A DNA stretch of 64,000 nucleotides from Apricaphanius iberus (taxonomy: Eukaryota; Chordata; Actinopteri; Cyprinodontiformes; Aphaniidae), in assembly GCA_028564705.1 (NCBI GenBank), contig JAPXFQ010002424.1, positions 248,001-312,000 on the forward strand, read 5' to 3'. Numbering within the stretch: the stretch's first letter is position 1; each line of letters starts with the position of its first letter. The notes under the pieces are model-generated. The model was not told the DNA's origin. It was given only the letters and a program-made list of their open reading frames with translations, and ran no database searches. Positions 12,852 to 23,745 of this stretch are shown here, piece by piece. A program made the position numbers and the translations under genes.

Positions 12852-15800
12852 ATGGATCAGTATGAAGGCAGAGAGGAGGAAGTCCCTACCACTAAAAACA
12901 CACTTTTATGGGAACATGAGAACCAGAGCAAAGCTCAGTGGTGAGATCAACATCTCTAACAGTCTATGACTCCTCTACATGTCAGAGATCTGCTCTCACA
13001 CCAACATTAATTCTTTTTTCACAGGAAACAACCTGACAAAGAGCCAAGCTGTCTGTCCTATAGGAGCAGTAATTCAATGGTGCTTCCTTGGAACTTTAAA
13101 CAAAGTGGTTCATCTGATAAAAAGTAAGTTACTCACAATATTCAGACATGACTTGATAGTAATTTAAATTATATATATATAGTCATATAGTAACTTTTTA
13201 CTCATATACCTCCCATTTTCAGCTGTTTTTCCAGTGCTGTTTATGTGAAGGTTTGTGGTCGTACAGAGTTTTAGCCTAGTTGTGTGTCGTTCTTTGTGTG
13301 GCATACAGGGGTTAACAATGAAACAAATCAAGCCTATTTGGCATTCTAGACGGCCCTCATGAGGGTATCGCCTTGACGAATCAGCGTCGTCAAAATTTGC
13401 CTAAACCTCACTCACAAATCAGTAACTGCAAAAGTGCTGAAATACTGATTTTCTCTAAATCTAGGCTAAAAACTTCTGTTTAGAGCTGCTTTTGATCAGT
13501 AATCACCGGAACAAATATTAATACAAGTATATTGCAGCTTTTCATGAATTTTTGTTTTGCCACTATAATGTATGGTTTCCTTTTTTTGCTTATTGTGTTT
13601 TTTGTTAATCTTGACCTGATCTGATTAAGAAAATAAAAAAAGAACACAGTGGTCGGATGGGTAGAGTTCCTGTGCTCCTCGGTGGAGAGTGACCCAACTG
13701 TGGCCAGACATAATTCACCTTATTGCAACTCACTTACATTTTGCCTGTTAAGGCCTTGAAAACATGTTTGCACTTTGTCTGACAGGCTTTTTAGGTTTTT
13801 ATTAAAGCTACACAAAAACTGGTTTTATAATAAGTGAGAAAAGGGTGAACAAATTAAAGGGCATGAATGATATGATGTCACTAAATCAGGAGATGTTTGG
13901 TGTTTTTATATTTAATTGCATACTTGTGATGCATGTTACTTTTAGTTATAGCGATATATGCTAAATATTTTAAAATGCAAAAGTATTAGGAGCATCATTT
14001 GTGTTAAATACACACAGTGAATGAATTGTTTTCTGATTCCTCCACAGAGAGGACCAGCAGAGCTCGGACCTTCTCAGTGGTCAGTTTCCCCCGCAGCATC
14101 AAACACCGCTGGTCTGTACATGTACAACAACTACTTTGTCATCTTTTCTGATAACATTCATATCTGCTCTGCATTTATTAGATCAGTGGGCCGTCAGTCT
14201 GTCCAATAAGGATCTGACGTTTGGCTCCATGTTTTCAGTCTGTTTTCTCATTCATATGTTCTTCTGTTATAGCGGCCTATCTCAGAAATATTTCCCACAC
14301 CCTGTCAGATTGAACTAAAATCTTCTATGAAGAAGAGGTTCCAGTGTGTGTTCGAGGGCATCGCTAAAGCAGGAAGTCCAATACTTCTGAACCAGATCTA
14401 CACAGAGCTCTACATCACAGAGGGAGGGACTGGAGAGGTCAATGATGAACAAGAGGTCAGACAGATTGAAAAAACATCCAGGAAACCAATCAGACAAGAA
14501 GACATCTTCAAAGTCCCACCTGGTAGAGATCAACCAATCAGAACAGTGATGACAGAAGGAACGTCTGGCATTGGTAAAACATTCTTAACGCAGAAGTTCA
14601 CTCTGGACTGGGCTGAAGACAAAGCCCACCAGAACATCCAGTTCATATTCCCATTCGCTTTCAGAGAGCTGAATCTGATAAAGGAGAAAAGGTTCAGCTT
14701 GATGGAACTTGTTCATCACTTCTTTACTGAAACTAAGGAAATCTGCAACTTTGAACACTTTCAGGTTCTGTTCATTCTAGATGGTCTGGATGAGAGTCGA
14801 CTTCCTCTGGACTTCCACAACAAGGAGTTCCTTACTAATGTTACACAGTCCGCTACAGTGGATGTTCTGCTAACAAACCTCATTCGGGGGAAACTGCTGC
14901 CGTCTGCTTTGCTCTGGATAACCACACGACCAGCAGCGGCCAATCAGATCCCTCCTGAGTGTGTAGACATGGCGACAGAGATCAGAGGGTTCACTGACCC
15001 ACAGAAGGAGGAGTACTTCAGGAAGAGATTTAGAGGTGAGGAGCAGGTGAGCAGGATCATCTCCCACATTAGGAAGTCACGAAGCCTCCATATCATGTGC
15101 CACATCCCAGTTTTCTGCTGGATCACTGCTACAGTTCTGGAGGATGTGTTGGAAACAAAAGGGAGAATGGTGCTGCCAAAGACCCTGACTGAGATGTACA
15201 TCCATTTCCTGGTGGTTCAGACCAAAGTGAAGAAGATCAAGTATGACGGAGGACCTGAGACGGATTCACTTTGGAGTCCAGAGAGCAAGAAGATGATTGA
15301 GTCTCTGGGAAAACTGGCTCTTAATCAGCTGCAGAAAGGAAACATGATATTCTATGAATCAGAACTGACAGAGTGTGGAATCGATATCAGAGAAGCCTCA
15401 GTGTACTCTGGACTGTTCACACAGATCTTTAAAGAGGAGAGAGGAGGGTTGTACCAGGAAAAGATGTTCGGTTTTGTCCATCTGAGTGTTCAGGAGTTTC
15501 TAGCTGCTCTTCATGTTTACCTAACCTTCTTTAATGTTGGAGTCAACCTGATGGAGAAACAGAGAGCAGCTGAGAACTGTGAAATGTCTGCTATTAAATC
15601 AACAGGTTTTTACCAGAATTTTGTGAACAAAGCTTTGGAAAGTCCAAATGGACATCTAGACTTGTTCCTCCGATTTCTCCTGGGCCTTTCACTGCAGACC
15701 AATCAGAAGCTCCTGCAAGGTTTGATCAAAAAGCCTGAAAATAATTTGGAGAATCCTAAAACAATCTGCTATATCAGGAAGGTGATCAGAGGGAATCTGT

Positions 15801-18800
15801 CTGCAGAGAAGACCATTAATCTGCTCCACTGTCTGAATGAACTGCATGATAAATCTGTAGTGAAGGAGATCCATGATTCTCTGGGATCAGCACGTCTTTC
15901 ATCAGCTAAACTTTCTCCGGCTCAATGGTCAGCTCTGGCTTTCATCACACTGTCATCAGGAGAAGATCTGGACGTATTTAACCTGAACAAATACTTTGCT
16001 TCAGATGAGGCACTGATAGGGCTTCACCCAGTGGTTCAAGCCTCTAAAAAAGTTCTGTGAGTGATAGAAAATCTCAAAGAACAAATCAAACAGAAATAAT
16101 TTTGAAATTCTGATTTATGTTTTACATGTTCACAGGCTTAGTGGCTGTAACCTTACAGACAGAAGCTGTGAACCTTTGTCTTCCATTATCTGTTGTCCGT
16201 CCTCCTGCCTGGTGGAGCTGGATCTTAGTAACAACGATATGAAAGATTCAGGAGTGAAGCTACTGTCAGCTGGACTAGAAAGCCCACATTGTAAACTGGA
16301 AAATCTCAGGTCAGTTAAAGACATCTTTTCTTTGTGTATTTTTTCCTATTTTGCAGATTAACTGTTGCTAGTGTTAAATGGAGTTTATAGTATTTTCCTT
16401 TATATTCGTATGACGCAGTGTGCGCTTTTACTAATCTACAACAATAAGATCAGACATGGTTTTGACCTGTAAACAAAATTTAAATGTATAGTGGTAAACA
16501 TTTAAGGGGGATAAACATTGTTTATACTACATTTTAAAATGTTTAATCGATGAACTAGATCCATTAGAGTTGTTAACGTGTTTGACCGCTAAAGGAGCAG
16601 CCGTCTGTTTTGATCTTTTACTTTATTTTTTGTATTCGGTTTTTCTAATGCTTTTTTCTTTGTTATTTTATATACTCAGCTTCTGGTGTTACTTTCTTAG
16701 ACAGATTTACTTTTCAAATTTATTTCAAATTTAAGGCCTGTCAGATAAAAAGATGCCTTTTTGCTTAGCTGAGGACTATGACTAACTGCTGCACTAAATG
16801 GATGCCATAGAGAGGGTGGTTTCTTGTCTTTAATTGAATAATGAAATAAGCACAGGATACATAAACGGGACATGACACCAATGATCGCTTACGCTGTGTC
16901 CACACTGAACGTGATAGGAGCGACGATAAAGCGCGACACACGCCTAGCTTTTCGTGTGCACATTCGCACCTTGAAGCGTGTACAACGCGAACTGGTCGCG
17001 CTTAAAATATGGTACTTTCACGTGCGAACTGGCCTTCAGTGGAGCTTGGGCTACAGTGCCGCTGGCGGTGGATTATGAACCGATCTGACGGAGGACAGAA
17101 TGGATTATGTGTTCGGCCTGGCCTCCGGTAGAGCTGGGACCGCTGCACTGGGGGTTTGGTGAGCTACAGATACAGTCTAGCTACGGCAGAGGGATCCATA
17201 AACAGCAGCTAGCCTCTCATAAACACCGGCTCCTCGCCACCTGGAGAACGTGACCTCCTCGGCCAGTTTGTGCCGTGAAGGTCCAAGCTTCGCCTGCCGA
17301 AACACCAACTACATTTATGAGCAGCTGTCCATCTGTCTGCGGTTCGTAAAAGTTTAGAATATCTGAGCAGCGTGGGACGTGGTGCGGGAGCTGCTACCAG
17401 GAAACCAGGTAAGGAGGCCGTTTCAAGGCTCCTTTCTAGACCTAGAGGTGCTTTTACAGCAATAACGGCTCTTTTAAGAGCCACCCACAAACCTCTTAAG
17501 AACATTCCTGTCTAAATAGTTTTTTTTTCTCTCTGTGTCTGTATAGCAAACTGCTTGTGTCATGTAGCTCGGGGTGATTAGCCGCGATGTTTATCAGTAT
17601 TTCCTCCATGTCCTGCTGAGGCTGTGACTCCATGACAGTCACAAAATGACTGAAACTCTGTCCCCTCATTGGTTGTCTCGGCGCGTTTTGACGCTGGAGT
17701 TCAGATTTTTCCAACTCCAGCGATAGACGCCATGAGCTCGAGTGCACAAAATGCACCACATAAAATGCAGCGCGAATTTTCCATCGCATCTGTAGCGCGA
17801 ATAGTTCGCGCAAATCAGTTAGAAAAGTTTTTTCGCGGCGCAAATCTGCTTCTGAAGTGTCGCGGGACACCAAGTCACGCTTCATCGTGCTCCTCCATTG
17901 ATTTTACCTGTAAACCTGAAGCTCTAGACGTTCCTACGGCGTTTGGTCTGGACACACTGTAACAGTGCGAAACAACCTGGCAGCAATGGGGCTATCAACT
18001 TTCTGTGACAGAAAAACTTTTTACCAGCCCAAAAAAGGTAGAGCAACGGTGGAAAGTGAAAGAACACTGCATCTGGAGGAAGAATGACACACTCTCCTGC
18101 TTAAAAGCTAAAAACCCATCTGTTTAGAGCTGCCTTTTATGAAATGATTAATGACAACTGGAATGTCACATTGGTAGTATGTTTTAATGTTCTTCTTGTT
18201 GTCTTTTTCTGTCTTTATTGTTGTTTTATTGTTACTTTTAGTTTTTTTCCCTAATCACCCAAAGCACGTTGAATTACCTTGTTGCTGAAAGTGTGCTATA
18301 CGAATACATTTTTTCTTGTTTGATATTATTTTTGAGAAGCTAAATTCTCACCTTTATTTTGCTGTGGGAACCAGCAGTTTCGTCTTTTTGCGCCAGCATT
18401 AAAGAAAGGGTTATAACTGAGGACCTGTAGAGACTTTCTTATTTAGCCAGTGTGTTTGTGTCTACAGACTGTCAGGTTGTTTGATCACAGAGGAGGGCTG
18501 TGCTTCTCTGGCTTCTGCTCTGAGATCCAACACCAACCCTTTGAGAGAGTTGGATCTGAGCTACAATAACCCCGGAGAAACTGGAATAAAGTTTTTTTCC
18601 ATTGGACCGGAGGTCACACACAGCGGACTAAAGACACTTAGGTAAGGACATATACAGGCTTCTGAAACATCTGAAACCTGGAAATATTTATTTTAAACAA
18701 AAATCTGTCTAATAAGAGGCCCTTGTGTATTTATTTAAAGGGAAATTAAATTTTTTTCCAACCTGGACCTTATTTATTCTTGTTTTTTTTTTTAGCAATT

Positions 18801-20914
18801 TGTATGTTTCTTTCACTCTCCCTGAGAAGTTTGGAGCCAGTTTGAGCCATTCTGCAGTATTTATACATCCAGTCTTGATCAGCTGTATCTGTAGAACGGC
18901 AGTGCCTCAAACGTACTTGTCAAAAGTGTCAAAAGAATCTGTCCTCCGTTTGTTAGCCGTTTAGCTAACTAACCGAGGATACATCAGACGTGCCTTGATG
19001 GCTTCTTTCGGTCAAAAATTTCCCAGAATACAGAGCGGTAGGAGCTAGCAGCAGCTACTTCGGGGGTAAATTTCTATTTTAAATGTAAGTCAACTAATTT
19101 TAACCATCGGGCTTATATCTAAAATGTTTGTTTAAGTTTTTAATTATTATTTTTTAGATCCAAATAAGTTATATATGGTTCGTTAGTTGCTTAGTAGTTG
19201 CAGCTTCCGTGGCTACCAGGTGCTAATTCGTTTGCACATTTGATTTAACTGACATATAAAAACAAAGTTAAACTCTCGGTATACATTTCCAGTTCCATGG
19301 TTGAAGTAATAGTACTACGCTACAATGCTACTACGATTGGCGGGACGTAAATAGCTACCGAGGCAATGCCTGGGTAGGCGAGGCGCCTTGACATTGAGAA
19401 ACACCCATTGTCTTCTAGGCCGATTTGGGGGTTTAACAATAAAACGATATTAAAAAGCTGACAAATATGCTGCAGCAGAATCTGCGCCAGCAGATTCATC
19501 AGATGTTTATTCCCCTTCCCCCCCTTCTGAGGCGTTCGTAGGTCCAATGAAAATATAGACATGGTAAAATTAAGACGTATGCGTCAAATTAAACCTGATT
19601 ACAAGCGGCATTTAGACTGCCCCAAGCACTAACGTTCTACGGATACAGCTGATCAAGACTGGATGTATAAATACTGCTGAAGGTCTCAAACTAGCTCCAA
19701 ACTTCTCAGGGTGAGTGAAAAAAACATAAAATTAGCTTAAAATAAGGTCCATGCTGAACAAAAAAAACGGAATATACCTTTAAGAACTGTTGATGAAAAA
19801 TCATTATTAATTATTGTCTAAATTTCTTTTAAATTAAGCCTTATCTCATAAATTTAAAGTCAAATGATAGCTATCATTCTTGCCCAGTTTTAAGGATCCT
19901 CTCACTGCAAAAAGCTTCTGTTAATCTGGCAGGTTTTTTGTATTTAATGGCAATAAAAGGGAGCTGTCAGGTTAGTCATGGTTCCTAGGTAAGGAAAAAA
20001 AATTAAAACAGATTTTTCCCACCCTTTATCATTGGATATGAGAACTTTAGCTTGGATGCAGATGGATATTTGCTTTGTTGCCAAAAAAAAGGTAAAAAAG
20101 AAATTCCATGTTGCATGTTAAAAGAGACTGATGGTAAGACCCCACTCCTCCTTTCAGGTTGGAGCCTGCTGGAGTTCAGTGGTCGACACCAGGTCTGAAG
20201 AAGTGTGAGTGGTTTTTCTTTTCTTCAGATGATTTATGACAACATAACTTCTCACATTCAACCATCTTCAAACTATCACATCACCCATTCGGAAATCATT
20301 ATTAAAATATCAATTGATGCTGAATAACTGCAGCTGGATCGTATTTCTTCTCTCCATCAGATTCATGTCAGCTCACAATCGACACAAACACGGTGCACAG
20401 CTACCTTGAACTGTCTGAAGACAACAGGAAGGTGACTGGAGTGGGGAAGCTTCAGTCACACACTGATAATCCAGATCGATTTGATGTCTGGCCTCAGCTG
20501 CTGTGTAGAGATGGTCTGACTGGTCGCTGCTACTGGGAGGTTGACTGGAGAGGGAGGGTGGTTATAGCAGTAAGCTACAGAGGGATCAGAAGGAGAGGAC
20601 AAAGTGATGATGGTTTGTTTGGGTCAAATGATCAGTCCTGGAGCTTAACCTGTTCTGATGATGGTTACGCTGCCTCTCACAATAAAATAAAAATACCAGT
20701 TTGCTCCCCCTCCTCCTCCTCCTCTTCTGGAAGAGTAGCAGTGTATGTGGACTGTCCTGCTGGAACTCTGTCCTTCTACAGCGTCTCCTCTGACACACTG
20801 ATCCACCTCCACACCTTCAACACCACATTCACTGACGATCTTTATCCTGGATTTGGGTTCTGTGTTGGGGCTGGACATAAGTACTGGCCTGGTTCTTCTG
20901 TGAGTTTAATCTAA
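12852..20914 (+). CDS. NLRC3-like NACHT receptor with FISNA, two LRR exons and B30.2
   Basis: Eight exons join in one frame with GT-AG introns: 12,852-12,940, 13,025-13,123, 14,048-14,111, 14,273-16,056, 16,136-16,309, 18,468-18,641, 20,158-20,204 and 20,361-20,914 (994 aa). The first exons give MDQYEGREEEVPTTKNTLLW and an EPSCLS peptide, typical of fish NLRC3-like N-termini. The large exon holds a FISNA segment (FQCVFEGIAKAG, LLNQIYTELYITEG) and a NACHT ATPase with Walker A GTSGIGKT and Walker B FILDGLDES. Two 174-nt leucine-rich-repeat exons follow (LVELDLSNNDMKDSGVKLL; LRELDLSYNN), then a linker and PRY-SPRY (GRCYWEVDWRGRVVIAVSYR). The family is a large fish-specific set of cytosolic sensors. 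Oddities: the helical segment that usually precedes FISNA is missing, the exon 3 donor (CTG/GTCTGT) is weak, and only two LRR units are present. Introns 5 and 6 carry large transposons. The exon joins are inferred. Confidence 0.85.
14273..16056 (+). other. FISNA-NACHT exon of the NLR gene
   Basis: This 1,784-nt exon encodes the whole ATPase and winged-helix/superhelical part. The first in-frame Met is at 14,327. Counting from it, Walker A (GTSGIGKT) is at residues 78-85 and Walker B (LFILDGLDE) at 148-156. The arginine-finger-like sensor segment LLWITTRPAAANQIPPECV and the FGFVHLSVQEFLAALHVYL helix follow. The donor is CT/GTGAGT; the split Leu codon is completed by the first base of the LRR exon at 16,136. 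An in-frame stop just upstream of 14,273 means an upstream exon must be spliced on at the AG at 14,271-14,272, or translation must start at 14,327. Confidence 0.85.
16351..16443. repeat. short dispersed repeat, inverted copy at 41.4 kb
   Basis: About 93 bases just after the first LRR exon match 41,393-41,487 in reverse complement with only about two mismatches. It contains GACGCAGTGTGCGCTTTTAC. There is no coding potential. The high identity implies recent spread or recent gene conversion. Confidence 0.65.
16889..17963. mobile_element. Harbinger-like non-autonomous element in NLR intron
   Basis: The left end TTACGCTGTGTCCACACTGA and the right end, read backwards, GTTACAGTGTGTCCAGACCA are imperfect inverted repeats about 1,075 bp apart. 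The ends are flanked by TTA-like trinucleotides. The interior is CpG-rich, with many GCGCG words around 16,920-17,000 and 17,760-17,880, unlike the neighbouring intron. A minus-strand frame at 17,885-17,496 (129 codons) has no transposase motif that I recognise. I call it a long MITE or deletion derivative of a PIF/Harbinger element. The superfamily is inferred from the ends only. Confidence 0.6.
18088..18320 (+). repeat. L2/Maui-like LINE 3' end
   Basis: The segment has the L2-type 3' region, including AAACCCATCTGTTTAGAGCT, a pyrimidine-rich stretch and TTGAATTACCTTGTTG followed by GTGCTATACGAATA. It lies in the intron before the second LRR exon. A similar 3' untranslated piece is at about 13,445-13,640. 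Confidence 0.6.
18739..19779. mobile_element. fold-back element with about 170-bp inverted repeats, flanked by TTAA
   Basis: The first about 170 bases (18,739-18,910) reappear in reverse complement at 19,610-19,779. Both contain CATCCAGTCTTGATCAGCTG and CCTGAGAAGTTTGGAG. Both outer edges are preceded by TTAA (18,735-18,738 and 19,780-19,783), a target used by piggyBac-like transposases. The terminal bases (AGGGAAATT / AGGTATATT) are not a classic piggyBac end, so the assignment is open. There is no transposase frame. It sits in the NLR intron between the second LRR exon and the linker exon. Confidence 0.6.
20361..20914 (+). other. PRY-SPRY (B30.2) exon of the NLR gene
   Basis: The acceptor CATCAG precedes a frame that starts YSCQLTIDTNTVHSYLELSE (PRY) and continues with RFDVWPQLLCRDGLTGRCYW and WSLTCSDDGY. 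It ends with LYPGFGFCVGAGHKYW and a TAA stop. This is the standard last exon of fish NLRC3-like/NLRP-like genes and is probably a ligand-binding platform. A serine run (SPSSSSSSG) interrupts the SPRY loop at about 20,708-20,735. Confidence 0.85.
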
Positions 20915-20939
20915 GTTTTGGATCAGTGGCACCCCTTGA

Positions 20940-20945
20940 AATAAA
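20940..20945 (+). promoter_or_regulatory. poly(A) signal of the NLR gene
   Basis: AATAAA lies 26 bases after the stop codon of the B30.2 exon. The spacing is short but plausible for a fish gene. Confidence 0.6.
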
Positions 20946-20949
20946 ACCC

Positions 20950-21627
20950 CTCAGTAGAAGCACACTGAATTATTAATCACACTGTATTTCTTCCCAGTCT
21001 CTGTACATAAATTAAAAGGGAAAATATTAAATACAGCTTTATATTGAGAAGGTGTGCAGACTTTGGTCTGGATTCATATATATTTAAGCTAATAACAGCC
21101 AATTAAAAACAGCTCCTAGCTTTTTCCACTGATCATCCAAACAGGGAACATTTCCAACCATGCTCTTACGCAATATTTGTAGGAACAACTACCAACCTAA
21201 ATAATTGTACGGCATAATCTCTGTCCAGCAAGGTGTAAGCACTTCCCCACAGGCAGCCCCACCTCAGCAGGTTGGTGACTGGGTCCTTCAAACCTTTGAA
21301 GGAATATCTATAAGAACATACAGTCTGAAAGGCCTCATTGACAGTAAACTTCTCCCAGACAGCAACACAAAGAGAACCCCCAACCAATCAGGCCAAATGG
21401 ATAATTAATCTGGCTCTACTACCATCCTTTTCATATTAGCCACTCCTGAAGACCCTAAAAAATATTGCCCATGTCTTAACTAGCAAGATGAAGATATAAA
21501 GAGATTTTTGACACCCAGTTGATCCTAATTGCTGAATGGTGTTTTATTTTTTATTTTTTTCGTATAAACAGTAAAAGCTTTCTTGTGAAAAAAAAACAAA
21601 TCACTGTTCTCTCTTAAAAGGCTAAAT
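20950..21627. other. gene-free stretch downstream of the NLR gene
   Basis: Includes the 3' flank of the NLR gene and unassigned AT-rich sequence. No other gene is supportable. Confidence 0.4.
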
Positions 21628-21757
21628 CGGGGACTTAAACCAAGTTGGTCAACTATTTTTTTCTGTTGTGAATACTCTTTGAAAATGTTATAAGTTTGTA
21701 TAAATATGGCATGAAAATGATCTGCATGCAAATTTGGATATTTTTCTATTCAGTTTA
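21628..21757 (+). repeat. direct repeat, left copy
   Basis: This block (GGGGACTT, CCAAGTTGGTCAACTATTTT, GAAAATGTTATAAGTTTG, ATCTGCATGCAAATTT) is repeated in the same orientation at about 23,163-23,290 with roughly 90% identity. The two copies bracket a 1.4-kb repeat-derived segment. Confidence 0.7.
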
Positions 21758-22250
21758 TTTATATAGCGCCGTTTCACAACAGATGTCATCTCAAGACACT
21801 TTACAAGAAGAGTTATTACAATACAATGTTTAATGTAGAAATTAGAGAACCACAGAAGATTGCGTCGTGTAATTCTCAGCAACCCTTCACACTGAGCAAG
21901 CACGAAGCGACAGTGGAAAGGAAAAACTCCCTTTTAACAGGAAGAAACCTCTGGCAGAACCAGGCTCAGCACAAGCGGTTATCTGCCGAGACCGTCTGTG
22001 GTTTGGAGAATACAGAACAGAGACACAGAAAGAGCAATAGAACTGATGCAGAAGTTTGTTGCAGGATGTGGAGAACTTTCCGTCACTGCAATGCCATCTT
22101 AGTCAGGGTCGTCAAGCAGGGCGGGTCAGGAGCACCTACTGTAGGAAGAGACTAAGAGAAAACAGGTTAGCGCTTGAATTGACAGCACGTCATGCAGTTT
22201 GGGAAAAGTAGGAGAGAAAGTAGGAACTGTCTCTAATAATGTCCTCCAAC
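21758..22250 (+). repeat. abundant fish interspersed repeat fragment
   Basis: Starts with TTTATTTATATAGCGCCGTT and CAAGACACTTTACAAGAAGA. It continues with the signature GCGACAGTGGAAAGGAAAAA and CAGAACCAGGCTCAG. I recognise this wording as a very common dispersed repeat of teleost genomes, but I cannot name the family. The open frame at 21,826-22,155 is a by-product. Confidence 0.6.
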
Positions 22251-22342
22251 AGCCTAAAGCAGCATAGCTACTAACATTAACCTGTCTCCTAGCTACTAGG
22301 ATAAACCAAAGCTAGGTAGTAAACCAAACTGAATAAGCGAAG

Positions 22343-22837
22343 ATGGAAATGGTCAGCTGGTCTCTGAATGCTATTGATAAAATCTACTCAACTCTACGAA
22401 GCACCGGCAAGGGTCAACCGGGGTGTCCTGCGGAGACGTATCCGGCGGGCTAAGTGCTGGACGCTTGGACAAAGTTTCAGCCGTTGTGTCTGTCAATACT
22501 CTCCCAAGAGGATGGTGAAGATATATATCTATTCGCAATCATGGTGATCGGGTTTCTGCTGATTGGAATGGGCAGTTACTGGAACTACCGAAAAATGGAG
22601 CAACAAAGATCTGAAACACAGTCGAGATTGGTCACTGTTCTGGAAGCGATTGGACGGCTGAAGGAACAGCTGGATGCGTTGATTCGTACTGATGGGACTC
22701 AGAACCAAATGCTGTGGGAGCTGGGACGCAGTACAGACGCTGTAAGAGGCGATCTGGCCGGCGCTCTGGGACTCATCCGCAGTTTGTCATCGGACTTGGA
22801 GAAACTGTCGGTGCGGATTGGGGCAACTGGAAATTAA
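22343..22837 (+). pseudogene. small membrane/coiled-coil ORF, one in-frame stop
   Basis: From ATG at 22,343 the frame runs 164 codons, with one stop (TAA at 22,451-22,453) after MEMVSWSLNAIDKIYSTLRS. After the stop it encodes a hydrophobic span (LFAIMVIGFLLIGMGSYW), a basic flank (NYRKMEQQR) and a helical, coiled-coil-like tail with Leu/Ile heptads (VTVLEAIGRLKEQLDALI; ALGLIRSLSSDLEKL). The layout resembles a small single-pass membrane protein. It directly follows a known dispersed repeat, so it is probably repeat-borne. I do not recognise a named family. An initiation downstream of the stop would leave the membrane span and coil intact. Confidence 0.4.
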
Positions 22838-23162
22838 TTGGATTTGGAACTATTAATCTGGGAATTAATTTGGATTTGGAACTTTAATTTGAACTACAAT
22901 TTGGCTGAATTAGACTAAAAAAGAAACCACTGACAGACTGAAGGGACAGAAAGGAATATTTGATCTCTCCCTGCAATCCAAACAATTTATATTTTGGCTC
23001 CCATGAAGACCTTCAACCTGGTCCTAATCAAATGTCCCTGAGAAGAATATCAACAGAGTCTCCTCTCCCCCGTACACGTGCATCTACTGACGCACACACT
23101 GACATGGTTACACACACTCACATTCACACACACCGTCTCAATTGAAGATTGATATTTTGCAT
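22838..23162. other. gene-free stretch with CA-rich tract
   Basis: After the small ORF come AATT-rich words and, at 23,075-23,135, an ACACAC/ACTCACATTC-rich simple tract. Nothing coding is supportable. Confidence 0.4.
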
Positions 23163-23290
23163 TTGGGGACTTTTTCCAAGTTGGTCAACTATTTTTTTTC
23201 TGTTGTGAATATTCTTTGAAAATGTTATAAGTTTCTATAAATATGACATAAAAATTATCTGCATGCAAATTTTGATATTTATCTACTTAT
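23163..23290 (+). repeat. direct repeat, right copy
   Basis: Same-orientation partner of 21,628-21,757. It shares CCAAGTTGGTCAACTATTTT and ATCTGCATGCAAATTT, with small substitutions (for example TATGACATAAAA for TATGGCATGAAA). Confidence 0.7.
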
Positions 23291-23411
23291 CAGTTTAGGT
23301 TTTTATTAAAATAAAAAAAAGCTTTCCATGTTACATACAGCCTATAGGTTATGCATATAGAAAGGTTAATCTTAGTTATGAATGTAAAAATTACTGACTT
23401 TGCCGTTGAAT

Positions 23412-23745
23412 AAAAGTGTCAGGTTTTGGTTGAGAGAGGACCCAAATGCAGAGCGGCGTTTAGGGCCTTTGCGACCCATGTTTATTTAATAGTCCAAAAG
23501 AAGCACAGAGAAGGCGACGACTAGGGGAGAATAACGACCACGACCCGACGAGGACAGACAGACACAGAAGGGCATACATACTGTGGGAAGGGTAATCAGA
23601 ATATGGAGGACACCTGAGAGCAGGGGAGGAAAACCCAGGGAGGACTAATAGGACACAAGTGAAACTAATTAACACAGACAGATGGGGAAGAAACAAACAG
23701 GGAGGAATAAACGACACAGACAGGGACAGATCATGACAAAAAGCT
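23412..23745. repeat. dispersed repeat with ACCCAAATGCAG start and ATCATGACA end
   Basis: Begins GTCAGGTTTTGGTTGAGAGA and GACCCAAATGCAGAG and ends GACAGATCATGACA. The interior is rich in GACACAGACAG-type words. This layout is familiar from many fish genomes as a high-copy dispersed repeat. I cannot name the superfamily. The minus-strand frame at 23,717-23,460 is a shadow of it. Confidence 0.55.

Noticed and set aside
13140..13190. TATATATATAT run as a promoter
   Set aside because: Lies inside an NLR intron and is a plain simple repeat; no initiation evidence.
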